Positions 47,266-57,067 of a DNA stretch of 64,000 bases are shown here, piece by piece (positions within the stretch are counted from its first letter, which is position 1; each line of letters opens with the position of its first letter). The notes beneath the pieces are model-generated. The model was not told the origin of the DNA. It saw only the letters and a list, made by a program, of their open reading frames with translations, and ran no database searches. The position numbers and the translations under genes were made by a program. Source of the stretch: Candidatus Calditenuaceae archaeon. Its GTDB lineage: Archaea; Thermoproteota; Nitrososphaeria_A; Caldarchaeales; Calditenuaceae. The stretch is taken from the NCBI GenBank assembly GCA_025059595.1, contig JANXDI010000021.1, forward strand, positions 28,226-92,225, read 5' to 3'.

Positions 47266-48747
47266 ATGTCGAGGACTGTTCTGGAGAAGATTTGGGACGA
47301 CCATGTCCTTGCTAGGCGAGGAGAAGACGAGTATCTCCTCTACGTAGATAGGCATCTGACTCACGAGGTTACTTCTCCGATAGCCTTCGAGGGGCTTAGG
47401 GCGCGCGGTAGAAGGGTGAGGAGGCCGGACCTGACCTTCGCTCTGATGGACCATAACGTTCCAACGGTGGACAGGGCTTTGTCGGTGAGGGATGAGCATT
47501 CGCGGGAGCAGATGAGGGCTCTCGCAAGGAACGCTATGGAGTTCTCGATTACTCTCTTCGACTACTTCAGTCCTTGGCAGGGCATAGTGCATGTGGTGGG
47601 CCCGGAGCTCGGCCTGACTTTACCTGGGATAACGATAGTTTGCGGAGATAGCCACACAAGCACGCACGGCGCCTTGGGCGCTCTCGCATTCGGCATCGGC
47701 ACTAGTGAGGGTGAGCATGTATTCGCCACGCAGACGGTCTGGCTGAGGAAGCCGAGGCAGATGGAAGTAGTCTTGGAGGGGAGGTTTCAGGGCTACGCGA
47801 CGCCAAAGGATGCGATACTCTACGTGATTAGGGAGCTCGGGACCGGCGGGATGATTGGCCACGCTACAGAGTTTAGGGGGGAGGCAGTGAAGAGTGTGGG
47901 GGTTGAGGAGAGGATGACGCTTTGCAACATGGCCATTGAGGGTGGCGCGAGGACCGCCATTGTAGAGCCTGACGATAAGGTCTACAGATATCTCGAGGGC
48001 GCGCCCTACGCCCCGTCCGGGGAGGATTGGGAGGAGGCTAAGAGATACTGGGACACACTTAAGACCGATGGCGGCGCGAGGTTTGACAGAAGCTACAGAC
48101 TTAACGTATCCAAGCTTGAGCCCCAAATAACTTGGGGGACAAACCCCGCCATGTGCATAGGTGTCAGCGAGTCTGTCCCAGACCCGAAGGAGGTTGAGGA
48201 CCAGACGCAGAGGAGGATGGTTGAGAGGGCTCTCAGCTACATGGGCCTGAAGCCGGGCCAGCGGATTGAGGGCACACCGATAGACGCCGTCTTCATAGGC
48301 TCCTGCACCAACGCGAGGCTCTCGGACCTTGTGATGGTTGCGAGACTTGTCAAGGGGCGGAAGGTCTCGCCAGATGTCAGGGCGATGATTGTTCCGGGCT
48401 CTATGCTCGTGAAGCGTAGGGCTGAGAGGATGGGACTTCACAGAATCTTCATGGAGTCGGGCTTTGAGTGGCGTAATAGTGGATGCAGCATGTGCATAGC
48501 CATGAACGAGGACAGGCTCGGCCCCGGTGAGAGAGGAGTCCTGACAAGCAACAGGAACTTCGAGAACAGGGCCGGACCTGGAAGCCGAGTCCACCTCGCA
48601 AGCCCCCTGACCGCCGCGGCCTCAGCACTCGAGGGGAAGATAGCTGACCCTAGGAATTTTGACCTAGTCAGCCTCGATGAGCTGGAGCTTGAATGGGTCT
48701 CTCCTTGGGTTGAGCGGAATATTCTCGAGCCTCTGAGAGGTGGGTGA
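47266..48747 (+). CDS. leuC: 3-Isopropylmalate/homoaconitate dehydratase large subunit
   Basis: IVCGDSHTSTHGALGALAFGIGTSEGEHVFATQT, FIGSCTNARLSDL, NSGCSMCIAMN. Confidence 0.95.
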   Translation: MSRTVLEKIWDDHVLARRGEDEYLLYVDRHLTHEVTSPIAFEGLRARGRRVRRPDLTFALMDHNVPTVDRALSVRDEHSREQMRALARNAMEFSITLFDYFSPWQGIVHVVGPELGLTLPGITIVCGDSHTSTHGALGALAFGIGTSEGEHVFATQTVWLRKPRQMEVVLEGRFQGYATPKDAILYVIRELGTGGMIGHATEFRGEAVKSVGVEERMTLCNMAIEGGARTAIVEPDDKVYRYLEGAPYAPSGEDWEEAKRYWDTLKTDGGARFDRSYRLNVSKLEPQITWGTNPAMCIGVSESVPDPKEVEDQTQRRMVERALSYMGLKPGQRIEGTPIDAVFIGSCTNARLSDLVMVARLVKGRKVSPDVRAMIVPGSMLVKRRAERMGLHRIFMESGFEWRNSGCSMCIAMNEDRLGPGERGVLTSNRNFENRAGPGSRVHLASPLTAAASALEGKIADPRNFDLVSLDELELEWVSPWVERNILEPLRGG

Positions 48748-49381
48748 GTGGATGCCTGAACCTGTTAGGAGGGTCTTCGGGAAGGCGGCCCCGCTCGAGA
48801 TGGACGACGTAGACACAGACCAGATAATTCCAGCTCAGTTCCTCAAGGTCCTCACGAGGAAAGGCCTCGGAAAATACCTCTTCTACAGGTGGAGATATGA
48901 TGAGAATGGTAGGCCGCGGGAGGGGTTCATACTCGACCGCCCAGAGTTCAGGGACTCCGTCATCTTAGTGGCTGGCAGGAACTTCGGAATAGGCTCCTCG
49001 AGGGAGAACGCTGTATGGGCCCTGATGGACTTCGGAATCAAGTGCGTGATAGCCTCCTCTTTCGGAGACATCTTCTACGGAAACTCCGTGAAGAACGGAC
49101 TTCTCTGTATCAGGCTCGATGATGAGACAGTCAGGAGGCTGAGAGTCGAAGCCTCGAAAGGGAACTTGACGCTCGACATAGATGTTGAGTCTGAGATGAT
49201 TAGGCTGCCTAGCGGAGAGGTCCTTAGGTTCAGGCTCGAGCCTAACGTGAAGAGCTGGCTTCTGGAGGGGCTGGACGAAATAGAGGCCACTTTCCGCGAC
49301 CACGGGGAGAAGATTCGCGAATACGAGGCCAAGATGAAGTCGTTTAAGATTCCCCGAAGAGCCGTCCTCCCCACAGAGTAA
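48740..49381 (+). CDS. leuD: 3-Isopropylmalate/homoaconitate dehydratase small subunit
   Basis: DVDTDQIIPAQFLK, GRNFGIGSSRENAVWAL, VIASSFGDIFYGNSVKNGLL. Confidence 0.95.
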   Translation: MGEWMPEPVRRVFGKAAPLEMDDVDTDQIIPAQFLKVLTRKGLGKYLFYRWRYDENGRPREGFILDRPEFRDSVILVAGRNFGIGSSRENAVWALMDFGIKCVIASSFGDIFYGNSVKNGLLCIRLDDETVRRLRVEASKGNLTLDIDVESEMIRLPSGEVLRFRLEPNVKSWLLEGLDEIEATFRDHGEKIREYEAKMKSFKIPRRAVLPTE

Positions 49382-49518
49382 CAATTTGACCCGGCCAGGG
49401 TTCGTGCAATATACCGCTGAACATAGACTATATTAGATGACGCCGCAATTTCTTCTGAGCCTCGGCCAGTCTCTGCTCAAGGCATAAATCGCGGAGCGAC
49501 TAATGTGGTGGAGAAGAT

Positions 49519-50670
49519 TTGCCCTTTTCTCCCATTACCGTCATGTGGATTTGGAATGCGATGCACTTTCTCGCCATGGGTATCGCCTTCCCCTACTTCC
49601 CCGTGTTCTTGGAGCGCGGCGGCCTGACTCCAAGCCAAATAGGCCTCGCCTTCACGATAAGCAGCGTAGTGTCCGGCTTCTTCTCATACTATATGGGCAG
49701 GCTTTCCGACCGCGCAGGCCGGCTCAAGATACTGATCTCAACAACTCTACTCGCATCCCTCTCATACCTACTCCTCTCCCTAGGATTCGACCCCATCACC
49801 TCGGTAGCAATCTTCACGCTCCTGATGATGGGTGGAGGCGCGGCAAACACAATCTTCACAGCCTACTCAATCGACGTGTTGGAGAGGGCTGGTATTCCGC
49901 GTGGAATTGGATTCGCGAGGATAAGAAATGGCGGGAACATTGGCTGGATAATCGGGACACTTTCCGGAGGGGCGCTGGTAAGCGTGTTTGGTCTGAACCC
50001 AGTATTCGCGGTCTCAGCATTAATAGTGGGAGCCGCGGCCTTGGCTTGTGTAGGGCTGAAGGAGGAAAGGCGTGAAAGAAGAGAGGTGGGTGCGGAGATA
50101 AGAACTCTAAGCCTGCTGAAGGGTGTCCCCGGCGTATTTCTTCTTACAATGAGTTTAGTCATGATTGTTAACGCTTCTATCATGAACTTCCTCTCGCTAC
50201 ATCTCTTAAACACTCATGGTGCCTCACCTTTCGAGATTTCAGCAGCCTTCGCCCTGATGGCAATATCTGATATACCGGCGATGATTTACTTTGGCAGACT
50301 ATCTGACAGAATCGGGAGAGGCCCTGTCCTGCTGCTTTGTTTGGCTGTGTGGCCTCTAAGGCTTGCCCTGATAGGGCTCTCGCTAGACAGGACGATTGTG
50401 ATTCTAGCTCAGTCCCTCAGTAGCCTTACGTTCGGCGGCTTCTTTGTTGTCTCGATAGCCTATGCGTCCGAGATTGTGCCTGAGCATATGCGGGGGGCCT
50501 ATATGGGGCTTTATGGTGCGACCTTCAGCGTCGGTGGAATTGTCGGAGGCTACCTCTGGGGAAGCGTGATTGAGGCAACATCCTACGCCGAAATGTTCCT
50601 ATACGTCGCGGCATTTTCAACTATACCAATCGCACTAGCCGGCCTCACACTAAGAAGGCGAGAGAACTAG
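49519..50670 (+). CDS. MFS transporter (paralog 1)
   Basis: GGLTPSQIGLAFTISSVVSGFFSYYMGRLSDRAGRLKIL; shares long segments with the next two MFS genes. Confidence 0.9.
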   Translation: MPFSPITVMWIWNAMHFLAMGIAFPYFPVFLERGGLTPSQIGLAFTISSVVSGFFSYYMGRLSDRAGRLKILISTTLLASLSYLLLSLGFDPITSVAIFTLLMMGGGAANTIFTAYSIDVLERAGIPRGIGFARIRNGGNIGWIIGTLSGGALVSVFGLNPVFAVSALIVGAAALACVGLKEERRERREVGAEIRTLSLLKGVPGVFLLTMSLVMIVNASIMNFLSLHLLNTHGASPFEISAAFALMAISDIPAMIYFGRLSDRIGRGPVLLLCLAVWPLRLALIGLSLDRTIVILAQSLSSLTFGGFFVVSIAYASEIVPEHMRGAYMGLYGATFSVGGIVGGYLWGSVIEATSYAEMFLYVAAFSTIPIALAGLTLRRREN

Positions 50671-50718
50671 GTCCAGACTCTGCGAAGTCTTTGAGAACTA
50701 ATCCCCGGATGTAGCGGG

Positions 50719-51855
50719 TCATCTCATCTTAACTATCTGCCTCACCGCGACTCCATCGGCAAGCCTGTCCAGACCCTCGTTCAACTCGTCGAGTCTGAGT
50801 TCACCGGTGATAACCTCCTCGAGCCTTATCTTACCCTGCGCATAGAGGTTAAGCAGGAGCGGAATATCTCTCCTCGGAACTATGGAACCCATGTAGGACC
50901 CTACAACCAGTCTTTCCTCACCCATTATGAGCCAAGTCGGGAGCTCGACCCTATCCTCCGCAGACGTGACCCCGAGAATCACGGTGGTCCCACCTTTCCT
51001 AGTCGCCATGAAAGCCTGGAGCATAACCCTCGTTACTCCTGTGGCCTCGAAGCAGTATTCGGCTCCCCGCCCAGCAGTTAGGCGTTTCACCTCGGAGACG
51101 GGGTCTTGTTTCGAAGCATCAACCAAATCAGTGGCACCAAGCAGCTCGGCTTTCCGTAACTTATCCTCGCGAATATCAACCGATATTATCTGAGACGCCC
51201 CCGCTATTCGCGCGGCCTGAACCAAGTTGAGGCCGAGGCCTCCGCAACCGAAGATAGCGACGCTAGAGCCGAGCCTAACTTTTGCGACGTTGAACACCGC
51301 TCCGAAGGCTGTTGGTATTGCGCATCCGAAGAGGGCGAGCTTCTCGAAGGGTACGTCTTGGACTACAGGTATAGCCGAGGATGCTGGGACTACTATGTGC
51401 TCTGAGAAGGCCGAGACACCGAGGTGATGGTGCACTTCCTTACCATCTAGCCTGAACCGAGTCCCACCGGTCACAAGCTTTCCCTCATAATTTGCGGCTC
51501 TGCCTGGGTCGCAAATGGTCGGCCTCCCCGAGAGGCAGTAGACACACTCGCCGCAGCTCTGAGCAAATGACAAGACCACGCGGTCGCCCTTCCTAACCGA
51601 TTTCACGTCCTCACCAACTTCAACCACACTGCCCGCACATTCATGCCCGAGAACAATCGGTAGCGGCGGCCTCCGAACGCCCTCAACCAACGCCAAATCA
51701 GAGTGGCAGAGCCCCGCGGCCTCAACTCTGATGAGAACTTCGTTCCTGAGTGGGCCGAGGAGCTCCAAATCCCTTACAGTTACTGGCCTTGAGGAGGAGT
51801 AAGGCCTGGGTAGGCCAGCTTTCTCCACCACGGCGGCCCGCGTCCTGAGAGTCAA
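50719..51855 (-). CDS. Zinc-dependent alcohol dehydrogenase family (MDR)
   Basis: GHECAGSVVEVGEDVKSVRKGDRVV, CGECVYCLSGRPTIC, GCGGLGLNLVQAARIAGA. Confidence 0.93.
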   Translation of the reverse strand: MTLRTRAAVVEKAGLPRPYSSSRPVTVRDLELLGPLRNEVLIRVEAAGLCHSDLALVEGVRRPPLPIVLGHECAGSVVEVGEDVKSVRKGDRVVLSFAQSCGECVYCLSGRPTICDPGRAANYEGKLVTGGTRFRLDGKEVHHHLGVSAFSEHIVVPASSAIPVVQDVPFEKLALFGCAIPTAFGAVFNVAKVRLGSSVAIFGCGGLGLNLVQAARIAGASQIISVDIREDKLRKAELLGATDLVDASKQDPVSEVKRLTAGRGAEYCFEATGVTRVMLQAFMATRKGGTTVILGVTSAEDRVELPTWLIMGEERLVVGSYMGSIVPRRDIPLLLNLYAQGKIRLEEVITGELRLDELNEGLDRLADGVAVRQIVKMR

Positions 51856-51891
51856 GCCAAACTGTCCATAAGGTTGGACGGAAATAAGGCT

Positions 51892-52437
51892 TTAGGACTC
51901 TGTAAACTTCTCGAGGAGCTCCAGCAACTGCTGCCCCTGAGGGCTCAGAACGTAAAGCTTCTCCCCACCCTCGCCGGCCTGCTCGTGAATCAAGCCGTAA
52001 CTCTTCAGCAACTCCACATTTCTGTCCACCGTCTTCCAGTCGATATTGAGCGTCTTTGCCAGCTGATACCTGTTCATCGGAGCCTCGAGGCTCTTCAACA
52101 TCTTGACGCGCGTAGTCGCCCCCCTCATCTTCACCATAAGCCTGAAGACGGAGTAGTCAAACATGCTCTTAGACCAGACATGCCTCACGAGCCCCTTATA
52201 CGCTAATGTGGCCGCCACACCAGCCCAAGAAGCGATGGACACCCAAGGCGTAACCGTCTCAACGCTGAAGACAACTCCCTCAGAAGGAGGTTCAGCCCTG
52301 GCCAGAGGCTCAAGGGCCTCAGCCTTCATGGCCATAGGCGGCTGAGTCGTTTGAATGTATAGCCACAGGCCCGTAGATAGGGCCGCTGAGACAAGGAAGA
52401 GAATCAGCAGGACGGTCGAGAGCCTCAAACCCAACAC
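51892..52437 (-). CDS. Membrane-anchored winged-helix transcriptional regulator
   Basis: Two N-terminal hydrophobic segments, then MNRYQLAKTLNIDWKTVDRNVELLKSYGLIHEQ winged helix. Confidence 0.78.
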   Translation of the reverse strand: MLGLRLSTVLLILFLVSAALSTGLWLYIQTTQPPMAMKAEALEPLARAEPPSEGVVFSVETVTPWVSIASWAGVAATLAYKGLVRHVWSKSMFDYSVFRLMVKMRGATTRVKMLKSLEAPMNRYQLAKTLNIDWKTVDRNVELLKSYGLIHEQAGEGGEKLYVLSPQGQQLLELLEKFTES

Positions 52438-52502
52438 GACTTCTCCTGTGGCATATTTTAATTTTTGACAGAGCCCAACAGTAGAAAATCAACGTATAAG
52501 AA

Positions 52503-53735
52503 ATGGAAAGTCCGTGTGTCTCCGCTGCGAACTTGGCGAGAAGCCCTATAACAGCCATGAGGCTCTGGAACATGCTACACTTCTTGGCTTTCGGCATCGT
52601 CTTTCCTTTTCTTCCCGTCTTACTCGAGAGCTGTGGTTTAAGTCCCAGCCAAATAGGGCTCGCTTTCACGGTCGGCAACATAGCTGGAGGCCTCTTCTCA
52701 TACTATATGGGGAGATTATCGGATAGGGTCGGAAGGCTCAGAATGCTGGTCTCAACTACTCTACTCGTGGCTCTATCATATCTCCTCCTCTACTTAGAGT
52801 CCGACGCGATCACAACTGTTGCCTTCTTCACATTACTTATGATTGGTGGAGGAGCCGCCAACACTATCGTCACAGCCTACTCGATGGATGTGCTGGAGCA
52901 GAGGGGGTCCTCACGCGGCGGTGGCTTTGGATTGATAAGAATTGGAGGGAGTATAGGCTGGATTCCCGGGACCTTCCTCGGAGGGATTTTGGTGAATATG
53001 CTTGGTCTCAGACCAATATTCCTTCTGGCTGGAGTTATCGTTGGGCTTTCTGCCCTGACTTGTTATGGGCTGAACGAGAGTCGAGTAGCTGTAAGAGGTA
53101 CCGCGGAACGTGTCATGGCACGTAGTTTCCTACGAGGCCCAGCCGGCACTCTTCTTCTGGTATCAACCCTCGCATTTACGGCTAATGCAGCGTTCCTAAG
53201 CTTCCTCTCACTCCACATGATAAATAATCTGGGGGCTACGCCGCCCCAAGTTTCAGCCGCCTTCGCCGTTATGGGTTTAGCGGAGATACCGGGCATGATT
53301 TATCTGGGAAGGTTGTCTGACAGGTTGGGAAGGCTGCCAATCCTGATTGTTTGCTTGGCGGCTTTTCCTCTCAGGCTTGCGATCTCGGGACTTGCAGGCG
53401 ACACCTACGTCGTCATCCTCGCACAAGCCCTCAACAGCTTAACCTACGGAGGGCTCTTCGTGGTCTCGATAGCCTATGCGTCTGAGATTGTTTCTGAGAG
53501 GGTGCGTGGTGCATACATGGGCCTCTACGGGGCTACTTTCAGCATGGGGGGCGTGATAGGGGGGTATCTTTGGGGAATAATAGCTGAGGCGACGTCTTAC
53601 GCGACTATGTTCCTCTACAGCTCAGCCTTCTCACTCATTCCCGTCATCATAGCGGCGGTGGCCCTCAAGGCCTACTCCACAGCAGAACCAAAGTTTAAGA
53701 AAAGGGTAAGCCGAATAACGCCACACCAGCGTTGA
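52503..53735 (+). CDS. MFS transporter (paralog 2)
   Basis: CGLSPSQIGLAFTVGNIAGGLFSYYMGRLSDRVGRLRMLVSTTLL. Confidence 0.9.
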   Translation: MESPCVSAANLARSPITAMRLWNMLHFLAFGIVFPFLPVLLESCGLSPSQIGLAFTVGNIAGGLFSYYMGRLSDRVGRLRMLVSTTLLVALSYLLLYLESDAITTVAFFTLLMIGGGAANTIVTAYSMDVLEQRGSSRGGGFGLIRIGGSIGWIPGTFLGGILVNMLGLRPIFLLAGVIVGLSALTCYGLNESRVAVRGTAERVMARSFLRGPAGTLLLVSTLAFTANAAFLSFLSLHMINNLGATPPQVSAAFAVMGLAEIPGMIYLGRLSDRLGRLPILIVCLAAFPLRLAISGLAGDTYVVILAQALNSLTYGGLFVVSIAYASEIVSERVRGAYMGLYGATFSMGGVIGGYLWGIIAEATSYATMFLYSSAFSLIPVIIAAVALKAYSTAEPKFKKRVSRITPHQR

Positions 53736-54910
53736 AGACAACTCCAATATTTGCGATGAAGCTTTGGAACCTGCTTAACTCATTTGCCCTAGGCGTAACC
53801 TTCCCCTTCTTCTCCATCATTCTCGAGCGGGGAGGCTTGACACCGAGTCAGATAGGCCTCGCCTTCACAGTCGGCAACTTAGCTGGAGGCCTCTTCTCAT
53901 ACTACATCGGAAAATTGTCAGACCGCATCGGCAGGCTCAAGATGCTTGTCTCGATGACCCTGCTTACGGGGCTTTCATTCATGCTTCTCTTCGTCGAGTC
54001 ACAGCCGTTAGTCACAGTAATGATATTCACGCTCCTGATGATGGGTGGGGGCGCGGCCAGCACGATAGTAACGGCCTACTCGATAGACGCTCTTGATGGT
54101 GCGAGAATCTCTCGCGGAAGTGGGTTTGGTGCGATAAGCATGGTTGGTGCGGTTGGCTGGGTTCCTGGGACCTTGGCTGGGGGCGTGTTAGTGAGCGTGC
54201 TGGGTCTCAGGCCGGTGTTCCTTTTCGCTGGCGTCATCATCGGCCTCTCAGCCCTAACGTGTTATGGACTCGCGGAGAGTAGACTAGAGAAGAAGGATGA
54301 TGGTGTAAGTTTCAGCAGCAGAGGCCTCTTAACTGGCCCCCCAGGCTTCCTCCTCACCATAATCACGCTGGCCTTCGTCGCTGACGCATCCATCGCGAGC
54401 TTTTTCTCGCTCCACATGATAAACAGTCTCGGAGCCTCGCCGTTAGAAGTCTCGGCAGCCTTCGCAATAATGGGCCTATCGGAGATTCCTGCCATGATTT
54501 ACTTAGGAAAGCTCTCCGACAAGGTCGGGAGGAGGCCGATTCTTCTACTCTGCCTCGCGGCATTCCCCCTGCGGATGGCGCTGACCGCCCTTGCAGGCGA
54601 CAGCACAGTTGCAATTCTGGCGCAGACCCTCAGCAGCTTGACCTTCGGCGGCCTATACGTCGTCTCGATAGCCTACGCCTCCGATATAGTGCCTGAGAGT
54701 ATGCGCGGCGCATATATGGGGCTCTACGCAGCGACGATACGCCTTGGGGGCATTATCGGAGGATACCTTTGGGGCAGTATAGCTGAAGCATCATCCTACG
54801 CAGCCATGTTCCTCTACTGCTCGGCCTTCTCCCTCGTTCAAGTCTTTCTGGCTGGAATAGCTTTCAGGAGGAAGAGGGTTGTGGTCTTCCCTGCTCGCGC
54901 AGAACCATGA
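53732..54910 (+). CDS. MFS transporter (paralog 3)
   Basis: GGLTPSQIGLAFTVGNLAGGLFSYYIGKLSDRIGRLKMLVSMTLL. Confidence 0.9.
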   Translation: MKTTPIFAMKLWNLLNSFALGVTFPFFSIILERGGLTPSQIGLAFTVGNLAGGLFSYYIGKLSDRIGRLKMLVSMTLLTGLSFMLLFVESQPLVTVMIFTLLMMGGGAASTIVTAYSIDALDGARISRGSGFGAISMVGAVGWVPGTLAGGVLVSVLGLRPVFLFAGVIIGLSALTCYGLAESRLEKKDDGVSFSSRGLLTGPPGFLLTIITLAFVADASIASFFSLHMINSLGASPLEVSAAFAIMGLSEIPAMIYLGKLSDKVGRRPILLLCLAAFPLRMALTALAGDSTVAILAQTLSSLTFGGLYVVSIAYASDIVPESMRGAYMGLYAATIRLGGIIGGYLWGSIAEASSYAAMFLYCSAFSLVQVFLAGIAFRRKRVVVFPARAEP

Positions 54911-55304
54911 AGAGGAGCGCAACGCCGGCGATTAAGAGCACAAGACCGACTATGGGGGTGAAAGTCCCTAACAGGGCTATGAGTCTCTGAACCTCAGCGA
55001 GGCTCGTTACGAAGCTCAGACCAGCGAAAACCATAATCAAGGCTGCGACGGCGAGGACAGCCTTCTCGACAGGCATCCGAGAAACCCCCTTCTCATCATC
55101 AGAAGGCAGAAGAATCGCCGCAGCGACATAGAGCGCGAGAGCAGCGTAAAAGTTTAGAAACAGGACGACGATGAAGATGAGCCTGATGATGTTTGGGTCG
55201 ACTCCGAGATATTCCGCTATCCCGCCCAACACTCCCGCGACTATCCTGTGCCTTGATGATTTGCTGAGCCTCCTCTGCCCTCCCACACTGGCCTCCAAAC
55301 CCAA
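54864..55304 (-). CDS. PspC domain membrane protein
   Basis: LSKSSRHRIVAGVLGGIAEYLGVDPNIIRLIFIVVLFLNFYAALALYVAAAILLP. Confidence 0.92.
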   Translation of the reverse strand: MGLEASVGGQRRLSKSSRHRIVAGVLGGIAEYLGVDPNIIRLIFIVVLFLNFYAALALYVAAAILLPSDDEKGVSRMPVEKAVLAVAALIMVFAGLSFVTSLAEVQRLIALLGTFTPIVGLVLLIAGVALLFMVLREQGRPQPSSS

Positions 55305-55519
55305 AGATTGAGGGGGGCCGTGAGATATTAACCGTGCCCAAACAAAAATTTCCTAAAGAAGACGTATACTATCCAAACATGCAAGCCGACAAACTCTCCT
55401 GCGAGTCGACCCCATCAAGGTGCTAAAAGTGGGTCTCAGAGGCCTGAAACGTTAAAAAGGGCTTTAATAATTGGCCTTAACGAGCTTGACGCTTCTTGCC
55501 TCTATGCTCTTTAACGTGA

Positions 55520-56893
55520 GTGGTGAGCAATTTGAAGACTAAGCTGGCCTGCACTCTTGGCCCCTCCCTTTCAAGTGTTGAAGATATTTCTAGGGCCATT
55601 TCGCTGGGGTGTCGGATTTTCCGGATAAATTTCAGCCACGGAGGGCCGAGTTTCTGGAGGAGGCTCGCGGAGGCTGCTAGGGCTGCGGCTGGAGGGCTAG
55701 GTGTTGACTGTGTGTTGATAGGCGACTTGAGAGGCGGCTCGGTGAGGGTCGCCGGCATAGAGGCCCCCCACACCCTCAATACGGGAGAGAAGGCCAGCCT
55801 ATCACTCTACGGGCCAATAAGACTGTCTCGCCCGGAATTCTTCAAAGCCGTAGAAGTTGGCGACATCCTTGTCACAGATGATGGAAGAGGGATTTTAAAA
55901 GTCATAGATAAGGAAGACTATTCGGTGGTAGTGGAGGCTGTTAGGCCTGTCACATTATCTCCCAACAAGTCTCTCGTCATAAGGGGCAAAGAGGTCGCAC
56001 CACCCAACTATCTGGAAGCGAGTTTGCCTGAAATTGACACCGCATTAGAGTTGGGTCTCGACTTCATAGGCTTAAGCTTTGTCCGGAACGCTGAAGACGT
56101 AGTCTCGGTCAGGAAATATCTTGACCAGAAGAACTCTAGAATCGGGCTGATTGCAAAGGTCGAGACACCTTCAGCTGTTCAGAACATCGACCAAATATGT
56201 GAGCAGTCTGACGCCGTCTTGATTGCTAGAGGGGACCTTGGGATGCATTTCCCCCTAGAGACCGTCCCCCGGCTTCAGGAAAGGATAGTCGAGGCTGCCT
56301 ACAGGTCTTATAAGCCTGTTATAGTGGCTACTCAGCTTCTCGGCTCGATGATTAGCGAGCCTGTCCCCTCGAGGAGTGAGATAGTGGATGTCATGTCTTG
56401 TGTTAAGGATGGTGTCGATGTCTTGATGCTTACAGGCGAGACCGCGATTGGTAGATATCCGCTTGAATCTATACAGTGGCTGGGCATGATTGCCGAGACC
56501 TACGAGAAGGACATGATCCCGCAGAGAGACCTCCACCCCGGCGCGGAGATTGTGGACAGGTTCGCCCTCGCGGTGGTAAATCTCGCCGAGTCCATATCGG
56601 CAAGAATAGCGATATTCACGGTCTCAGGATATATGGCCCGCCGTATCGCCCGCTTCAGGCCTGTCGCTGGCATGATAGCTGCGACCCCCGACAGAAAGGT
56701 GATTCCGAGCCTTTCGATAATCTGGGGAGTGACACCGCTTTACCTAGAGGCTCAGAACTACACTCAAGGTTTGGAGATGCTGGAGAAGAGGTTGGAAGAG
56801 GCGGGCCTGGCTTCTCCAGGCGACACCTATGTTCTGACATACGGACTTGTGAAGGAGCCGGTGCACATAGTGAAGATGAAGAAATACCAGTAG
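55520..56893 (+). CDS. pyk: Pyruvate kinase
   Basis: KLACTLGPSLSSVEDISRAISLGCRIFRINFSHG, ARGDLGMHFPLETVPRLQ, MLTGETAIGRYPLES. Confidence 0.94.
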   Translation: MVSNLKTKLACTLGPSLSSVEDISRAISLGCRIFRINFSHGGPSFWRRLAEAARAAAGGLGVDCVLIGDLRGGSVRVAGIEAPHTLNTGEKASLSLYGPIRLSRPEFFKAVEVGDILVTDDGRGILKVIDKEDYSVVVEAVRPVTLSPNKSLVIRGKEVAPPNYLEASLPEIDTALELGLDFIGLSFVRNAEDVVSVRKYLDQKNSRIGLIAKVETPSAVQNIDQICEQSDAVLIARGDLGMHFPLETVPRLQERIVEAAYRSYKPVIVATQLLGSMISEPVPSRSEIVDVMSCVKDGVDVLMLTGETAIGRYPLESIQWLGMIAETYEKDMIPQRDLHPGAEIVDRFALAVVNLAESISARIAIFTVSGYMARRIARFRPVAGMIAATPDRKVIPSLSIIWGVTPLYLEAQNYTQGLEMLEKRLEEAGLASPGDTYVLTYGLVKEPVHIVKMKKYQ

Positions 56894-57067
56894 CTTGATG
56901 ACGCTCGATTTACGCGCCGCCGAAGCAGTATAGGTCCTTCGTCCCGGTGTATCGACCAGTCTCTGCGGCTCTGAAGGCTTCATCAGCACGTCCGTAATTG
57001 CTCAGCGAAAATCCGCTACATCGGCCGCGCCTCTATGCAGAATATCTATAAGGGCTTGAGGTATTAG

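Noticed and set aside
49430-49500. Possible second C/D box RNA (agatgacg...ctga)
   Set aside because: C box is imperfect and C'/D' spacing does not fit.
56894-57067. Possible C/D box RNA (tgatgac / gctgatgaag on the other strand)
   Set aside because: No correctly spaced CTGA boxes on either strand.
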